Source: JBBQZL01 sp038207745
GTDB lineage: Bacteria; Actinomycetota; Thermoleophilia; Solirubrobacterales; 70-9
Length of the DNA: 5,047 nucleotides
NCBI GenBank assembly: GCA_038207745.1
Contig: JBBQZL010000188.1
Coordinates: 1 to 5,047, forward strand
Direction: 5' to 3'
Of the stretch, positions 1-5,047 are shown piece by piece (position 1 is the stretch's first letter; the number at the start of each line of letters is the position of its first letter). Made by a program: the position numbers and the translations under genes. Below the pieces are notes generated by a model. That model was not told the origin of the DNA, made no database searches, and worked only from the letters and a program-made list of their open reading frames with translations.

Positions 1-900
1 GATCGAACCCAGGACCTGCGCGCCTCTGCCGACCTCGCAACCCGCGTGCAGAACGGAGTCGCGGATCACCGCGCCGGCGCTGACGTGGCAGGCGGGTCCG
101 ACGACCGCACGGGGGCCGATCTCGGCACTCGCATCGACCTCGGCGGTGGCGTCGATCAGCACTGCGCCGTCTCTGGGATTGACCTGGGTCGACACGCGTC
201 CCTCGAGGATGTCCCAGCCTGCCTGGAGGTAGCGCTCCGGGGTGCCGATATCCATCCAATAGCCCTCGAGCCTCATGCCATGAAGGCCGCGGCCGACGAG
301 CAGGGGGAAGATGTCCCGTTCAATCGAGACCGTGCGATCTGCGGGGATCAGGTCGAGCACCGAGTGCTCGAGGACGTAGATGCCGGCATTGATCTCGTCC
401 GAGTCGACCAACTCGGGGTGCTCGGGCTTCTCGAGGAACTCGAGGATACGCCCGTCCTCGTCCGTGGTCACCAATCCGTATGCGGATGGATCGTCGACGG
501 GAAAGAGGCCGAGGGTTGCCTTCGAACTCTTCGCCTCGTGCATCCGGATCAGCGCGGACAGATCGAGGTCGGTCAGCACGTCACCGTTCAGCGCCAGAAA
601 TCTCTGATCCAGATACTGCTCAGCGAACTTGATCGCGCCTGCGGTTCCCAGCGGCTCCGGCTCGGTCAGGTAGCGAAGCCGCGGGCCATTCGGCTCGCCA
701 TCTCCGAGGACCTCGCGAAGCCTGTCCGGCATGAAGCCGCAGGCCAGGATCACCTCATCGACACCATGGCCGGAGAGCCACTCGATCATGTACGAGAGAA
801 AGGGGCGATCGACGAGAGTCACCGCCGGCTTGGGGATGGTCTTCGTCAACGGGCGCAGGCGTGTGCCCTCGCCGCCAACCAGCACAAGTGCCTGCATCAT
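1..900 (-). CDS. Sugar-1-phosphate nucleotidyltransferase (NDP-sugar pyrophosphorylase), 3' end cut by window
   Basis: Cytoplasmic enzyme that joins a sugar 1-phosphate to an NTP, releasing pyrophosphate, to supply an activated sugar for polysaccharide synthesis. The first 300 codons are present and the frame runs open off the window edge. The Rossmann-like nucleotidyltransferase domain covers about residues 3-235: signature GGEGTRLRPLT at 9-19 followed by PKP at 23-25, metal-binding Asp in NGDVL at 105-109, EKP at 157-159, NAGIY at 171-175 and WMDIGTPERY at 215-224. From about 246 to the edge there are isoleucine/valine/alanine-rich hexapeptide turns typical of a left-handed beta-helix. Family members are usually about 330-360 residues, so only the end is missing. 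The ATG at 898-900 overlaps the TGA of the dehydrogenase gene (ATGA); a second ATG follows at once. There is no clear Shine-Dalgarno sequence, which suits translational coupling. The layout fits mannose-1-phosphate guanylyltransferase-like proteins, but glucose-1-phosphate thymidylyl- or uridylyltransferase cannot be excluded; the nucleotide and sugar are not readable from motifs. Confidence 0.93.
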   Translation of the reverse strand, partial: MMQALVLVGGEGTRLRPLTKTIPKPAVTLVDRPFLSYMIEWLSGHGVDEVILACGFMPDRLREVLGDGEPNGPRLRYLTEPEPLGTAGAIKFAEQYLDQRFLALNGDVLTDLDLSALIRMHEAKSSKATLGLFPVDDPSAYGLVTTDEDGRILEFLEKPEHPELVDSDEINAGIYVLEHSVLDLIPADRTVSIERDIFPLLVGRGLHGMRLEGYWMDIGTPERYLQAGWDILEGRVSTQVNPRDGAVLIDATAEVDASAEIGPRAVVGPACHVSAGAVIRDSVLHAGCEVGRGAQVLGSI

Positions 901-2225
901 CCGGGGCTGACGGCCGTGGTGTCGGCGCCCAGCGGCACGCCGGTCGCGCGCCCTATGCCCTCGTAGATGAAGCCTGCCGCCTCGAGCTTCTCTGGATCGA
1001 GAAAGTTGCGCCCGTCGATGATCAGCGGCGTTGTCATCCGCCGTGCCGCCTCGGGCCAATCCAGCTCGGCAAACTCGGGCCACTCGGTGACAAGGATTGC
1101 GGCGTCGGCACCGTCAAGGGCGCTGAGCACGTCGGTAACCATCTCGACCGACGGCATCTGCTCGCCGGCAGCGACCTCGGCAACCGGGTCATATGCCGAG
1201 ACCGTGGCCCCCTCTCCCTCGAGGCGGGCGGCAAGCACGAGACTCGATGCCTGGCGCATGTCATCGGTGTTCGGCTTGAACGCGAGACCCAGCAGGGCGA
1301 CCTTCTTTCCCGCAAGAGAGCCGATGTGCCGCTGCAGCTTGCCGATCACGCGGCGCTTCTGCAGCTCGTTGACCTCGATCACGGCGGTGAGGAGCTGGAA
1401 GTGGTAGCCGGAGTTGCCCGCCAGCTGCTTGAGCGCCGAAACGTCCTTCGGGAAGCAGGAGCCTCCGTAGCCGATCCCGGCTCTCAGGAACGAGGATCCG
1501 ATCCGCTCGTCGAGACCCATACCACGGGCCACCTCTTCGACATCCGCTCCAACCTCCTCACAGACGTTGGCAATCTCATTCACAAACGAGATCTTCGTCG
1601 CGAGGAAGGCATTCGATGCAAGCTTGATCATCTCGGCGCTGGCGACATCGGTGTGGACGATCTCGCCGCCAAGCGGCCGGTAGAGATCCGCGACGGCCTT
1701 CGCCGCCTCGAGGTCTTCGGTTTCGGCACCGATCACGACGCGATCAGGGTCCATGAAGTCTGCGATGGCCGAGCCCTCCTTGAGGAACTCGGGACAGGAG
1801 ATGTAGGGAAGGCCGGTCATCTCGCGCCTGATCACCGCACCCGTCCCGGCCGGAACGGTGCTCTTCATGACCAGGACGTGACCAGCGTCCGGGCTGATCT
1901 CGGCAATCACAGATCGGACGCTGGAAAGGTCGGCGTCGCCGGAGTCGGTCGGTGGTGTATCGACGCAGACAAAGAGGATCTGGGCGCCTTCAAGGAGCTG
2001 ATCGATATCGGCGGTGAAGGTGAGCCGCTCCCGGTTTCGGGCCACCATCTCGCCGAGCCCGGGCTCAAACATCGTGATCTCGCCCCTCGAGAGAGCCTCC
2101 ACCTTCCCGGCGATGATGTCCCTCGCGATCACCCTGTGGCCCAGCTCGGCGAAGCATGCGGCAGTGACCAGACCGACCCAGCCCGTGCCGATCACCCCGA
2201 TCGTCGCTTTCTCGTTGTTCTTCAC
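897..2225 (-). CDS. ugd: UDP-glucose 6-dehydrogenase (UDP-glucose/GDP-mannose dehydrogenase family)
   Basis: Cytoplasmic enzyme oxidising UDP-glucose to UDP-glucuronate with two NAD+, giving a uronic acid precursor for surface polysaccharide. With the GTG start at 2223-2225 it has 442 residues, normal for the family. The N-terminal NAD domain shows GTGWVG at 13-18, the acidic D36 after the second strand, VDTPP at 88-92 and KSTVPAGT at 121-128. The middle region holds CPEFLKEG at 144-151, K201 in EMIKLASNAFLATK and the catalytic Cys257 in GYGGSCFPKD, with Asp261. The C-terminal UDP-binding domain has GLAFKPNTDDMR at 313-324 and DGRNFLD at 404-410. The frame is open upstream to an ATG at 2322-2324, but that extension lies inside the LCP gene and reads as low-complexity sequence unlike the family. 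The GTG overlaps the LCP stop as GTGA and has a purine-rich AAGGA 10 bases upstream. FKPNTDDMR and the length favour UDP-glucose over GDP-mannose or UDP-ManNAc, but substrate is inferred. Confidence 0.96.
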   Translation of the reverse strand: MKNNEKATIGVIGTGWVGLVTAACFAELGHRVIARDIIAGKVEALSRGEITMFEPGLGEMVARNRERLTFTADIDQLLEGAQILFVCVDTPPTDSGDADLSSVRSVIAEISPDAGHVLVMKSTVPAGTGAVIRREMTGLPYISCPEFLKEGSAIADFMDPDRVVIGAETEDLEAAKAVADLYRPLGGEIVHTDVASAEMIKLASNAFLATKISFVNEIANVCEEVGADVEEVARGMGLDERIGSSFLRAGIGYGGSCFPKDVSALKQLAGNSGYHFQLLTAVIEVNELQKRRVIGKLQRHIGSLAGKKVALLGLAFKPNTDDMRQASSLVLAARLEGEGATVSAYDPVAEVAAGEQMPSVEMVTDVLSALDGADAAILVTEWPEFAELDWPEAARRMTTPLIIDGRNFLDPEKLEAAGFIYEGIGRATGVPLGADTTAVSPG

Positions 2226-4327
2226 TTGTTCTTCTTCCTTTTCGGAATCTTGATGCCCGCCGTCTGGGCCATGCTGATTATCTGGTCGTTGGTGAGCGTC
2301 AGCAGAAGGCTGTTGGCGATCCAATACGTGTTCCTGCCCCGATGCCAGGCGACCATACGGATTCGGTCACCGTCGTAGTAGACCGAGTAGTCACGTCCAT
2401 TCTTGCGCAGCGTCTCGTGAGGGCCGCTGAGGATCGGGGGATCCTCCCAGTTGCGAATTCCCTGGACGTTGAAGTAGTCGCCCATCGCGGCAAGCTGGAG
2501 CACCATCACGTAGGCGCCGTGAGTCTTCTTGTCGTTGTCGCGCAGGTAGTAGACACGCGGCTCCTGCGCGTAGATCGTGCCCTCGGGAAGGCGGGTGGGG
2601 TAGTAGACAGGGAACCTCGGGCCGAGTTGCCCAGCGGCCTGAAGGGCCACCTCCCGGCTTCCACCGGATGCGTCCACAAGCCCGTCCGACACCGATTTCG
2701 TCGGCGAAGGCTGCGGCTTGGGCTTTGGCTTTGGCTTTTGCTTCGAGCCGCCCTTGTCGGCGCCCTTGGAGCTCTTGACGCTCTTCTGGCCGCTATCGGG
2801 AAGTTCAAGCGTGCCCCTGGGCCCGTTGCTGTTCTGTATCCCGAGGAACTGCGTGGTTGCCTTCTTGATCTCGGCCTTGGTCGCGGTCACGTAGCTGGCT
2901 CCGAGGGTGGCTGGGAAGTGGACCTCCTTGATCTTGGCCGAGCGCGCATCGATGAGGAGGTTGAGAAGGTCGACTACCTCGGACACCTTGTGGATGTCCG
3001 AGGTCGTGTAGGTGGTGAAGATCTTGAGCAGGTTGTCCCGGTCGCTGAACAGCGTGCTGAACGGAACGCCGGCGCGGGCCTGCTGCAGGAATGCCTGCTG
3101 CCGGGCCGATCGGACCAGGTCCGTATCGGTGTGCCTGTATCTCACATAGCTCAGCGCATCCTCGCCGAACAGCTTCTGATACCCGGGCTGGATATCGATC
3201 TCGTCGTATTGCTCGGCCGCGGGCAACCCCTCATTCGAGTGGTAATAGCGCCGATCGACGTTGATGAACACGCCGCCGAGCTCATCGACGGCCTTGACGA
3301 ATCCCAGGAAATCGATGTTGACGACGTGGTTGACCTCGAGGCCGCCGGTGATGTTGCGAATCACCTTCAGGGTCAGCTTCGGGCCACCATACGAGTAGGC
3401 GGCGTTGAACTTGTTGACGCCGTATCCAGGGATGTTCACCTTCAGATCCCGCGGGATCGAGAACATCGCGATCGCGTCACGTCGTGGATCCAGCCGCAGC
3501 AGGATCACGGTGTCGGAGAGCCCTCTATCCCCCTTCGCGGAGATGCTGGCCCGCTTGTCGGAACCGAGGATCAGAATCGTCTGCGCGGCGCCGCTCCTCG
3601 GGGGGACGATCTCCTTGCCGAGCGCGAGGCTGCCCTTGCTCAGCTCGGCCGCGATGTCATCGAGGTAGAGGATGATGCTCGCCGAGGTGGCCGCGGCGAC
3701 GCTGCAGATGACCAACAGGGCGGCCAGAAGAAACCGCAGGAAGAGATGCGGCCGTCGTGGCGCCTTTTCGGGATCTCCCGCCGCGGGTGGCAGCGATGGT
3801 GACCACGGAACTCCGGTCTCGGACGCGAGCGCCAGGGCCTGATGCACTTCGGTTCTGGCGGCGTCGATGATCACCGTGTGCTCCCCCGTCACATCGGGAT
3901 GGACCTCGTCGTATTCGAGTGAGGCACCGGCCTCAACGCCGGCTGACTCCTCTGCTCCTCCCGCGCGGTGCTCTTCTATCGCCGGGTGCTCCCCGGTCTC
4001 CGGGTGTCCCGGGGTGACCGGATGTTCTTCGGTTGCCGGATGTTCCTCGGTTTCCGGATGCTCCCGGGGGGGTTCCCCTAAAGGCTCGGCATCGCCCTCG
4101 CCCGAGGCTGCTCCGCCCGGCCCCCCGACGTCCCCCAGCGCCTCGCGCAGGGAGGGGTCGAGCTCGGGAACCTCACCCCCCTCGTCTGCACCGGCAAGCA
4201 GATCTGCCTCGGTGAACTGATCCGGGATACGGGCACCCAGGGCAAACTGCTCCTCAGTTGGAGGATCGAAAGAACTCCCGTTCTTGTCGGATTCCGATTC
4301 TTCGCTGTCAGATGGGTGATCGGCCAT
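2222..4327 (-). CDS. LytR-CpsA-Psr (LCP) family glycopolymer transferase with long cytoplasmic tail and extra C-terminal domain
   Basis: LCP proteins are membrane-anchored enzymes that move lipid-linked glycopolymers (teichoic acids, capsule, arabinogalactan) onto peptidoglycan or other acceptors outside the cell. This one has 701 residues, longer than the usual 300-500. Order: acidic low-complexity cytoplasmic tail, 1-190, with six EHPxTE-like hexapeptides at 89-124; one transmembrane helix, about 195-222; LCP domain, about 248-495; Lys/Pro/Ser linker, about 510-546; a second extracellular domain, about 548-692; and basic tail KRKKNK. Family motifs are intact: GSDKR 255-259, SDTVILLRLDP 271-281, SIPRDL 290-295, NKFNAAYSYGG 305-315 and YVRYRHTDTDLVRSARQQ 394-411, which carries the conserved Arg and Asp residues for pyrophosphate and metal binding. 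The C-terminal domain recurs in the upstream gene; its YWI..SLL.TLT ending recalls DUF4367-like domains (weak inference). The ATG at 4325-4327 is the first possible start, since an in-frame stop lies at 4334-4336; its ribosome site is weak. It probably acts on the polymer whose precursors the two overlapping downstream genes make. Confidence 0.93.
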   Translation of the reverse strand: MADHPSDSEESESDKNGSSFDPPTEEQFALGARIPDQFTEADLLAGADEGGEVPELDPSLREALGDVGGPGGAASGEGDAEPLGEPPREHPETEEHPATEEHPVTPGHPETGEHPAIEEHRAGGAEESAGVEAGASLEYDEVHPDVTGEHTVIIDAARTEVHQALALASETGVPWSPSLPPAAGDPEKAPRRPHLFLRFLLAALLVICSVAAATSASIILYLDDIAAELSKGSLALGKEIVPPRSGAAQTILILGSDKRASISAKGDRGLSDTVILLRLDPRRDAIAMFSIPRDLKVNIPGYGVNKFNAAYSYGGPKLTLKVIRNITGGLEVNHVVNIDFLGFVKAVDELGGVFINVDRRYYHSNEGLPAAEQYDEIDIQPGYQKLFGEDALSYVRYRHTDTDLVRSARQQAFLQQARAGVPFSTLFSDRDNLLKIFTTYTTSDIHKVSEVVDLLNLLIDARSAKIKEVHFPATLGASYVTATKAEIKKATTQFLGIQNSNGPRGTLELPDSGQKSVKSSKGADKGGSKQKPKPKPKPQPSPTKSVSDGLVDASGGSREVALQAAGQLGPRFPVYYPTRLPEGTIYAQEPRVYYLRDNDKKTHGAYVMVLQLAAMGDYFNVQGIRNWEDPPILSGPHETLRKNGRDYSVYYDGDRIRMVAWHRGRNTYWIANSLLLTLTNDQIISMAQTAGIKIPKRKKNK
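2225..2686 (-). other. Extracellular C-terminal domain of the complete LCP protein (copy 1 of a duplicated domain)
   Basis: Residues 548-701, from DGLVD to the basic tail. It aligns with 4424-4903 of the upstream gene. Local DNA identity remains, for example GGATCCTCCCAG near 2440 and 4650, and GTCTTCTTGTC near 2523 and 4743 on the plus strand, but third positions and several residues have diverged. This looks like an old gene duplication rather than a recent one. There is no signal peptide or catalytic triad that I can name. The alternating aromatic and hydrophobic pattern with WEDPP and YWIxN suggests a mainly beta fold. A DUF4367-like relationship is only a guess. Confidence 0.7.
2236..2240 (-). 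promoter_or_regulatory. Ribosome binding site for the dehydrogenase gene, inside the LCP lysine tail
   Basis: The minus strand reads AAAAGGAAGAAGAACAA directly before GTG at 2225. AAGGA is spaced 10 bases from the start and is followed by more purines. The same bases are the last LCP codons (K R K K N K stop). This site decides the GTG start over the ATG 99 bases upstream. Confidence 0.65.
2702..2743 (-). repeat. Lys-Pro dipeptide repeat coding stretch (extracellular linker)
   Basis: Residues 529-542 of the LCP protein are a KPKPKPKP-type run followed by QPSP, coded by alternating AAG/AAA and CCC/CCG/CCA codons, seen on the plus strand as repeated GGCTTT/GGCTTG words. It sits between the LCP domain and the C-terminal domain and is likely a stiff, positively charged spacer within or across the cell wall. 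Confidence 0.75.
3956..4063 (-). repeat. Tandem 18-bp repeat, six units, coding for EHPxTE-type hexapeptides
   Basis: Residues 89-124 of the LCP protein read as consecutive hexapeptides: EHPETE, EHPATE, EHPVTP, GHPETG, EHPAIE and the degenerate EHRAGG. At DNA level the plus strand shows recurrent TCCGGATG / TGCCGGATGTTC / TTTCCGGATGCTCC words at 18-base spacing. A related but isolated VHPDVTGEH lies further on, at about residues 142-150. The repeat is in the predicted cytoplasmic tail. Its length is a multiple of three, so gain or loss of units would keep the frame. Confidence 0.85.
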
Positions 4328-4420
4328 ATGCGCTCAGCATCGCGGCCCGAGATCCAACCGGGACGGGTGAATGACGGCCGAAATGCCTGCTTCGGTGCCC
4401 TTGGCACGGTACCGATTTCG
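4328..4420 (-). other. Intergenic gap between the two LCP-type genes
   Basis: This 93-base gap is the only non-coding stretch in the window. On the transcribed strand it has an in-frame TGA just before the LCP start, a weak GAG 5 bases before the ATG, and a short dyad near the upstream stop codon. I find no convincing -35/-10 pair and no hairpin followed by a T-run. Read-through from the upstream gene is therefore more likely than a new transcription unit, though actinobacterial promoters can be hard to see. Confidence 0.5.
4395..4407 (-). other. Small dyad (GTGCC-loop-GGCAC) downstream of the partial LCP gene
   Basis: A perfect 5-base stem GTGCC/GGCAC with a 3-base loop lies 13-25 bases after the TAG stop, touching the 8-base palindrome CGGTACCG at 4407-4414. 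The two could form competing structures. No T-tract follows on the transcribed strand, so this is not a standard intrinsic terminator. It might stabilise RNA ends or attenuate weakly, or be chance. Confidence 0.3.
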
Positions 4421-5047
4421 CTACTTGGACTTTTTCTGCTTCTTGGGGTTCGGGACCTTTATCTCAAGGGACCGTGCCATCCCGAGCATCTGATCCCCGG
4501 TGAGCGTGTTGACCAGGGTGTTGTTGATCCAGTAGCTGTTCCCGTCGGCCGTCCATGAAACCATCGAGACCCGATCGCCGTCGGGATAGACCGAGAAGGT
4601 TGTCGAACCGATCTTCACATCGCTGTGTTCGGCAGCCAGAATCGGCGGATCCTCCCAGCCGCGCACCCCCTGGAAGTTGACGTAGTCCTCAACCGGATAT
4701 CCGCCCACCCCGAGCTGCAGGACCATCACATAGGCCGCATGGGTCTTCTTGTCCTGGTCACGCAGATGGTAGGCACGCTGGGTCGCAAATGCCGCGATCT
4801 CCGGGATCCGGGTCGGGTAGTAGATCGGCAGCGAGGGTCCGGTGTGTTTGGCAATCCGCTTCGCGGCGGTTGCGCCGGCATCCGGATTATCGATCAGCCC
4901 ATCGTCCCTGGGCGCCGCGGCCCGGGGAGCCTTCCTTCCTGTCCTGGACTGCTTCGTCTGATCAGACCCGGTGGCTGCGGCACCGGTGCCTGTCCCCGAA
5001 GACTTGTCTGCCGAGTCCGGCGGACCCGAGACGCCGAGCAGTTCCCG
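4421..5047 (-). CDS. C-terminal part of a probable second LCP-family protein, 5' end outside window
   Basis: An open frame of 208 codons runs from the window edge to TAG at 4421-4423. It starts inside the gene (RELLGVSG), comparable to TQFLGIQN at the end of the LCP domain in the downstream gene. Next comes a Gly/Ser/Thr/Ala/Lys-rich linker of about 45 residues, then DGLID and a domain of about 150 residues that aligns along its length with residues 548-692 of the neighbour. Shared blocks are GPxxPxYYPTRxPE, LRDxDKKTHxAYVMVLQL, QGxRxWEDPPIL, SVYxDGDRxxMVxW and YWIxNxLxxTLTxDQ. One indel is visible: GGYPVEDYVN here against MGDYFN there. It too ends in a lysine-rich tail, PKKQKKSK. By analogy the missing part should carry a membrane helix and an LCP catalytic domain, but no catalytic motif is in view, so LCP membership is inferred. 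It could instead be a stand-alone secreted protein with this domain. It lies 93 bases upstream of the complete LCP gene and is probably co-transcribed with it. Confidence 0.82.
   Translation of the reverse strand, partial: RELLGVSGPPDSADKSSGTGTGAAATGSDQTKQSRTGRKAPRAAAPRDDGLIDNPDAGATAAKRIAKHTGPSLPIYYPTRIPEIAAFATQRAYHLRDQDKKTHAAYVMVLQLGVGGYPVEDYVNFQGVRGWEDPPILAAEHSDVKIGSTTFSVYPDGDRVSMVSWTADGNSYWINNTLVNTLTGDQMLGMARSLEIKVPNPKKQKKSK
4424..4903 (-). other. C-terminal domain of the upstream probable LCP protein (copy 2 of the duplicated domain)
   Basis: Runs from DGLID to the lysine-rich C-terminus of the partial gene. It shares about half its residues with copy 1 by eye, in five well-conserved blocks, with a few extra residues before EDYVN. 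The boundary is set by where the low-complexity linker stops and similarity starts. The linkers in front of the two copies differ: Lys-Pro repeats in copy 1 but Gly/Thr/Ala/Arg-rich sequence here. Confidence 0.7.

Noticed and set aside
46..966. Long plus-strand open frame antisense to the nucleotidyltransferase gene
   Set aside because: Its translation has no recognisable family motifs and is low in complexity, while the minus strand over the same bases encodes a textbook nucleotidyltransferase. Such antisense frames are common in GC-rich DNA.
861..2378. Plus-strand open frame of about 505 codons opposite the dehydrogenase gene
   Set aside because: Fully antisense to an intact, motif-complete dehydrogenase; composition (Arg, His, Asp, Leu rich) is typical of a GC-rich shadow frame.
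2342..3802. Plus-strand open frame of about 486 codons opposite the LCP gene
   Set aside because: Antisense to the LCP catalytic and C-terminal domains, with no ribosome site or domain that I recognise.
3867..4220. Plus-strand frame rich in Cys, Ser, Gly and Pro that looks repetitive (GCSPVSGCPGVTGCS)
   Set aside because: It tempts as a small repetitive secreted peptide, but the periodicity is simply the complement of the 18-bp EHP repeat in the LCP gene.
4395..4414. Intrinsic terminator between the two LCP-type genes
   Set aside because: The stem is only 5 bases and no T-run follows on the transcribed strand.
4328..4420. Possible promoter with TTGGAT as a -35 box before the LCP start
   Set aside because: No -10-like hexamer lies at 16-18 bases spacing, and the gap is compatible with read-through from the upstream gene.

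Overview
The window is GC-rich (mostly G or C at third codon positions), and all four supported genes lie on the minus strand. It looks like part of a cell-surface glycopolymer locus of a high-GC Gram-positive (actinobacterial) organism. That rests on two adjacent LytR-CpsA-Psr (LCP) cell-wall ligase genes followed by sugar-nucleotide genes, on the GTG start and 4-base gene overlaps, and on the lack of Gram-negative features. The C-terminal domain of the LCP proteins reminds me of LCP proteins from Thermoleophilia/Solirubrobacterales, but that is from memory and uncertain.

In transcription order (high to low coordinates): (1) 4421-5047, the last 208 codons of a gene whose start is outside the window. 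Its C-terminal domain closely matches that of the next gene, so it is probably a second LCP-family protein. (2) A 93-base gap (4328-4420) with a small dyad but no recognisable terminator or promoter. (3) 2222-4327, a complete 701-residue LCP protein with an unusually long acidic cytoplasmic tail containing a hexapeptide repeat, one membrane segment, the LCP catalytic domain, a Lys-Pro linker and the shared C-terminal domain. (4) 897-2225, a UDP-glucose 6-dehydrogenase of 442 residues starting at a GTG that overlaps the LCP stop codon. (5) 1-900, the first 300 codons of a sugar-1-phosphate nucleotidyltransferase, whose ATG overlaps the dehydrogenase stop.

The last three genes form a tightly coupled unit with GTGA and ATGA junctions. 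The nucleotidyltransferase activates a sugar phosphate, the dehydrogenase makes a UDP-uronic acid, and the LCP enzyme(s) probably attach the finished polymer to the cell wall or another acceptor. The long plus-strand reading frames are antisense shadows. I see no RNA genes, insertion sequences, CRISPR arrays or phage features. The least ordinary elements are the duplicated extracellular domain, the cytoplasmic EHP-type repeat, and the lysine-rich tail whose codons also form the ribosome binding site of the dehydrogenase gene.
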